From Amycolatopsis sp. 195334CR (lineage in GTDB: Bacteria; Actinomycetota; Actinomycetes; Mycobacteriales; Pseudonocardiaceae): a stretch of 64,000 nucleotides of DNA. The notes under the pieces were generated by a model, which did not search any database, was not told the origin of the DNA, and worked only from the letters and a program-made list of their open reading frames with translations. Numbering within the stretch: position 1 is the first letter of the stretch; the number at the start of each line of letters is the position of its first letter. Both the position numbers and the translations under genes were made by a program. Location: assembly GCF_017309385.1 (NCBI RefSeq), contig NZ_JAFJMJ010000001.1, positions 1,426,001 through 1,490,000 of the forward strand, in the 5' to 3' direction. Below are positions 61,313 to 64,000 of this stretch, piece after piece.

Positions 61313-61867
61313 GTGGTAGCCACCAAACCGGACGTGACGGACGCGTTCAGCCTGGCGCGACAGTGGTTCCTGGCCGGGCGGCGGATCGACATGCAGGAGC
61401 TGGCCGCCGAGCTGAAGGTGGGCCGCGCCACCCTGTTCCGCTGGGTGGGCAACCGGGAGCAGCTGCTCGGCGAGGTCATCTGGTCGATCACCGAACGCGC
61501 CTTCGACCGGCACAACCGGGCGGTCGACGGTTCGGGTGGCGCGCGGATCGCCGAGGTCGTCGGCACGTACGTGCGCACGGTCAACAACGACGAGCCGTTC
61601 CGCGAGTTCCTGCGGCGCGAGCCGGAGCGCGCGCTGCGGCTGCTCACCACGAAGGCCAGCCTCGTGCAGCGGCGCACCATCGCGGCGGTCGAGTCGATGC
61701 TGACCGAGGAGATCGACCGGGGCGCACTGGAACCGCCGTTGCCGGTGCACGACCTGGCCTACCTGATCGTGCGGATCGCCGAGTCGTTCATCTACACCGA
61801 CATCATCTCCGGCGAGGAGCCCGACGCGGACAAGGCGCGCGAGGCCGTCGCCGCGCTACTTCGCTGA
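61313..61867 (+). CDS. QsdR-type TetR-family transcriptional regulator
   Basis: 184 aa from GTG 61313 (in-frame ATG 61292 possible; a TATGTT -10-like box 7 nt before the GTG would allow a leaderless start). HTH: TDAFSLARQWFLAGRRIDMQELAAELKVGRATLFRWVGNREQLLGEVI, the pattern of QsdR regulators. The C-terminus is helical, with RIAESFIYTDIISGEEPDADKAREA. Represses itself and the divergent oxidoreductase by context. 3' end overlaps rsmI by 12 nt. Confidence 0.88.
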   Translation: MVATKPDVTDAFSLARQWFLAGRRIDMQELAAELKVGRATLFRWVGNREQLLGEVIWSITERAFDRHNRAVDGSGGARIAEVVGTYVRTVNNDEPFREFLRREPERALRLLTTKASLVQRRTIAAVESMLTEEIDRGALEPPLPVHDLAYLIVRIAESFIYTDIISGEEPDADKAREAVAALLR

Positions 61868-62701
61868 CTTGCGCGCGGCGAGCACCGCGTCGTACAGCTC
61901 CTTCTTCGAAACGCCGGTGGCCTCGGCGACCTCGGCCGCGGCCGACTTGAGGCGTTCCCCGGCGGCGACGCGGTCCGCGACCTCGGCGACCAGGTCCTCG
62001 ACCCCGATCTCGCGGGGCGGCGCGGGCGCGAGGACCACGGTGATCTCCCCGCGGACGCCCTCGTCGGCCCAGTCCGCCAGCTCGCCGAGTGAACCGCGCT
62101 TGACCTCTTCGTAGGTCTTGGTCAGCTCGCGGCACACGGCCGCCCGGCGGTCGGCACCGAGCACCTCGACCGCGTCGCGGAGCGTGCTCGCCAGCCGGTG
62201 CGGTGATTCGAAGAAGACGGTGGTCCGTGGTTCAGTGGCCAGGCCACTCAGCCACTTGGCCTTTTCGCCACTTTTCCGCGGCGCGAAGCCCTCGAAGCAG
62301 AACCGGTCGGAGGCCAGGCCGGACAGCGCCAGCGCGGTGGTCACCGCGGAGGGGCCGGGCAGGCAGGTGACCGGCAGATCCTCCTCGACGCAGGCCGCGA
62401 CCAAGCGGTAGCCGGGGTCGGAGACGCTGGGCATGCCGGCGTCGGTGACCAGGAGCACGGTCTCGCCGTGGCGGATCGACTCCAGGAGCTTCGGCAGGCG
62501 CGCGGTCTCGACGTCCTCGTAGAAGCTGACCACCCGGCCCCGCGGCGTGACCTCCAACGCGGCGGCGAGGCCGCGCAACCTCCGCGTGTCCTCGGCGGCG
62601 ATCACTTCGGCCGTGGCCAGCGCCTCGACCAGCCGCCGGGACGCGTCACCCACATCCCCCAGCGGTGTCGCGGCGAGCACCAGCCGCCCGGTCTCGGACA
62701 T
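61856..62701 (-). CDS. rsmI: 16S rRNA (cytidine1402-2'-O)-methyltransferase
   Basis: 281 aa from ATG 62701. Tetrapyrrole-methylase fold: LVLAATPLGDVGDASRRLVEAL, VIAAEDTRRLRGLAAALEV, ETVLLVTDAGMPSVSDPGYRLVAAC, TCLPGPSAVTTALALSGL, FCFEGFAPRK, VFFESPHRLASTL and ELTKTYEEVKRGSL. Modifies the decoding centre of 16S rRNA. Adjacent to PMT and pabB, as in mycobacteria (from memory). Confidence 0.96.
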   Translation of the reverse strand: MSETGRLVLAATPLGDVGDASRRLVEALATAEVIAAEDTRRLRGLAAALEVTPRGRVVSFYEDVETARLPKLLESIRHGETVLLVTDAGMPSVSDPGYRLVAACVEEDLPVTCLPGPSAVTTALALSGLASDRFCFEGFAPRKSGEKAKWLSGLATEPRTTVFFESPHRLASTLRDAVEVLGADRRAAVCRELTKTYEEVKRGSLGELADWADEGVRGEITVVLAPAPPREIGVEDLVAEVADRVAAGERLKSAAAEVAEATGVSKKELYDAVLAARKSAK

Positions 62702-62750
62702 GGCGGCGAGCCTAACCGCCGTTGCCCGCACCCCACACAGCACGGCGCCC

Positions 62751-62805
62751 TGTCACGAATGTGGCTTTCGAGACGTCGCGCGTCCCGAAGGCCACATTCG
62801 AGACA
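62751..62805. repeat. Family A palindromic element, copy 4
   Basis: 25-bp arms at 62751-62775 and 62781-62805 with three mismatches; core GAATGTGGCTTTCGAGACG. Unlike the other copies it lies between divergent genes, upstream of both rsmI and PMT. Confidence 0.88.
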
Positions 62806-62820
62806 CCCGGCGCGCACTCG

Positions 62821-62963
62821 CAGCCACCACGCGGCACGGCACCCGGGGCGCCATCAGCCACCACACAGCACGCACCCGGGGCGCCATCAGCCACCACGCG
62901 GCACCGCACCCGGGGCGCCATCAGCCACCACGCGGCACCGCACAGAGCGCCACCAGCCACCAC
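62821..62963. repeat. Tandem 32-34-bp repeat upstream of PMT
   Basis: Units starting CAGCCACCAC at 62821, 62855, 62888 and 62922 (34, 33, 34 and 32 bp), then a partial copy at 62954. Most carry ACCCGGGGCGCCAT at the end. No spacers, hence not CRISPR. Confidence 0.85.
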
Positions 62964-63014
62964 ACCTCGGGCGCTCGCGACGAGCTAACACCCCGGCGCC
63001 TAGGATCGGGACCC

Positions 63015-64000
63015 GTGACCGCACTCCTCACGCGCCCGTTCGGTGACGGCGCGTACCCGGATCCGGTCGACCAGCACGCCCCCCGCTCCGACCGCGAGGC
63101 GGTCCTCCTCGGCCGCCCCATGCCGACCGATCGGCTCCGCGGCTGGGTGGTCACGCTCGTCCTGGTGGTCATCGGCGGCTTCCTCCGCTTCCAGAACCTC
63201 GGCTCCCCGACCGACAAGGGCACCCCGGTCTTCGACGAGAAGCACTACGTGCCGCAGGCCTGGCAGATGCTGCGCAACGGCGGCTACGAGGACAACTACG
63301 GCTACGAGCTGATCGTCCACCCGCCCGTCGCCAAGCAGCTGATCGCGATCGGCGAGTGGCTCTTCGGCTACAACGGCTGGGGCTGGCGCTTCTCCGCCGC
63401 GCTGGCCGGGACCGTGCTCATCCTGCTGGTCATCCGCATCGCCCGGCGGCTGACCCGGTCCACCTTCCTCGGCGGCGTGGCCGGCGTGCTGGTCATCTGC
63501 GACGGCGTCCTCCACCTGCAGTCGCGCATGGGCATGCTCGACATCTTCAGCGCCCTCTTCGTGGTCGCCGCCTTCGGCTGCCTCCTGCTCGACCGCGACC
63601 AGGTGCGCGAGCGGATGGCACTGGCCGTCCGCGAGGGCTGGGCCGGCGAATCGCCGTTCGGCCCGCGACTCGGCTTCCGCTGGTGGCGGTTCACCGGCGG
63701 CGTGATGATCGGGCTCTCGCTCGGCGTCAAGTGGTCCGGCCTCTACTACATCATCGCGTTCGGCCTGCTCTGCGTCGCCTTCGACGTGGCGGCGCGGCGC
63801 GCCGCCGGCGTGACCCGGCCCTGGGTGGGCACGCTGCGGCGCGACGTCGCCCCCGCGCTGTGGGGCCTGGTCGCCATCCCGGTGCTGGTCTACCTCGGCA
63901 CCTGGGCGTTCTGGTTCGCCAGCGAGACCGGCACCGACCGCCACCTGGTCGAACTGGACAACATCCAGCCGTGGTGGGTCTTCGGCTGGGTGCCCGACGC
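63015..64000 (+). CDS. Protein O-mannosyltransferase (PMT, GT39), 3' truncated by window edge
   Basis: 328 codons visible from GTG 63015; the gene runs off the end. Integral membrane GT-C fold enzyme that transfers mannose from polyprenyl phosphate to secreted proteins. Signs: first loop motif FDEKHYVPQAW containing the DE pair used by PMTs, first helix about 44-62 (LRGWVVTLVLVVIGGFLRFQ), YELIVHPPVAKQLIAIGEW, further helices (FSAALAGTVLILLVIRIARRL, GGVAGVLVICDGVLHLQSRMGMLDIF). Divergent from rsmI, matching the Rv1002c neighbourhood. Confidence 0.93.
   Translation, partial: MTALLTRPFGDGAYPDPVDQHAPRSDREAVLLGRPMPTDRLRGWVVTLVLVVIGGFLRFQNLGSPTDKGTPVFDEKHYVPQAWQMLRNGGYEDNYGYELIVHPPVAKQLIAIGEWLFGYNGWGWRFSAALAGTVLILLVIRIARRLTRSTFLGGVAGVLVICDGVLHLQSRMGMLDIFSALFVVAAFGCLLLDRDQVRERMALAVREGWAGESPFGPRLGFRWWRFTGGVMIGLSLGVKWSGLYYIIAFGLLCVAFDVAARRAAGVTRPWVGTLRRDVAPALWGLVAIPVLVYLGTWAFWFASETGTDRHLVELDNIQPWWVFGWVPD

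Larger units (their letters stand above)
62702..63014. other. 313-bp divergent region between rsmI and PMT
   Basis: No gene seen. It holds family A element copy 4 (62751-62805), four or five tandem 32-34-bp units (62821-62963) and the PMT promoter area up to 63014. Confidence 0.7.

Noticed and set aside
62821..62963. Possible CRISPR array in the PMT upstream region
   Set aside because: The units are directly contiguous with no unique spacers, and no cas genes are present.

Overview
The window is a 64 kb piece of chromosome from a high-GC actinomycete. GTG and TTG starts are common, coding density is high, and many neighbouring genes overlap by 1-8 nt. Conserved gene neighbourhoods and family composition point to Pseudonocardiaceae, most likely Amycolatopsis or a close relative. 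That placement is inference; no rRNA gene is present to confirm it.

The backbone is a housekeeping block whose order, read right to left, resembles what I remember of the Mycobacterium tuberculosis Rv1002c-Rv1026 region: PMT mannosyltransferase, rsmI, pabB, metG, tatD, rpfB, ksgA, ispE, a pks16-like acyl-AMP ligase, pth, rplY, a lipoprotein, prs, glmU, TetR, mfd, mazG, an lpqU-like transglycosylase, eno, ftsB/divIC, DUF501 and ppx. Accessory genes are inserted between these landmarks.

Layout. 1-1.5 kb: end of a sensor kinase, its NarL-type regulator, and two small genes. 1.5-8.6 kb: an unusual tRNA, ndh, acetyltransferase plus family 5 uracil-DNA glycosylase, S10 and S8 peptidases, and a PF04672 methyltransferase. 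8.6-14.1 kb: a complete oligopeptide ABC importer (oppABCDF order). 14.2-20.2 kb: ppx, two Pro/Ser-tailed lytic transglycosylases, DUF501, ftsB, eno. 20.2-24.8 kb: VOC and TPR proteins, a XRE-cupin / flavin oxidoreductase / methyltransferase module, another methyltransferase, and a third transglycosylase. 25-31 kb: mazG, a SurA-like lipoprotein, mfd. 31-35 kb: PQQ-type sugar dehydrogenase, SDR, isochorismatase-like protein, TetR and fatty-acid desaturase. 35-43.4 kb: tRNA-Gln, a GGDEF protein, glmU-prs, a lipoprotein, rplY-pth, and a pair of DivIVA-like proteins. 43.4-54.8 kb: acyl-AMP ligase, ABC-F protein, ispE, a SAM-riboswitch-controlled degenerate MetN-like protein, ksgA, rpfB, tatD, metG. 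54.8-64 kb: PadR-DrrAB-like exporter, GH25-like protein, DUF4185 protein, pabB, quinone oxidoreductase/QsdR pair, rsmI and the start of PMT.

Cell-envelope functions are strongly represented: RpfB, three transglycosylases, GlmU, a GH25-like protein, PMT, the FtsB-like protein and the DivIVA-like pair.

The most notable items are: (i) dispersed long near-perfect palindromes in at least two sequence families, four copies of one and two of another; (ii) an orphan MetN/NIL-type ATPase that has lost its Q-loop, signature, Walker B and H-loop residues yet sits behind a SAM riboswitch and in front of a strong terminator; (iii) a tRNA with a UAA (Leu) anticodon but a short class I variable loop; and (iv) several clear candidate operators in divergent or autoregulated promoters (XRE, PadR, QsdR, CRP-like).
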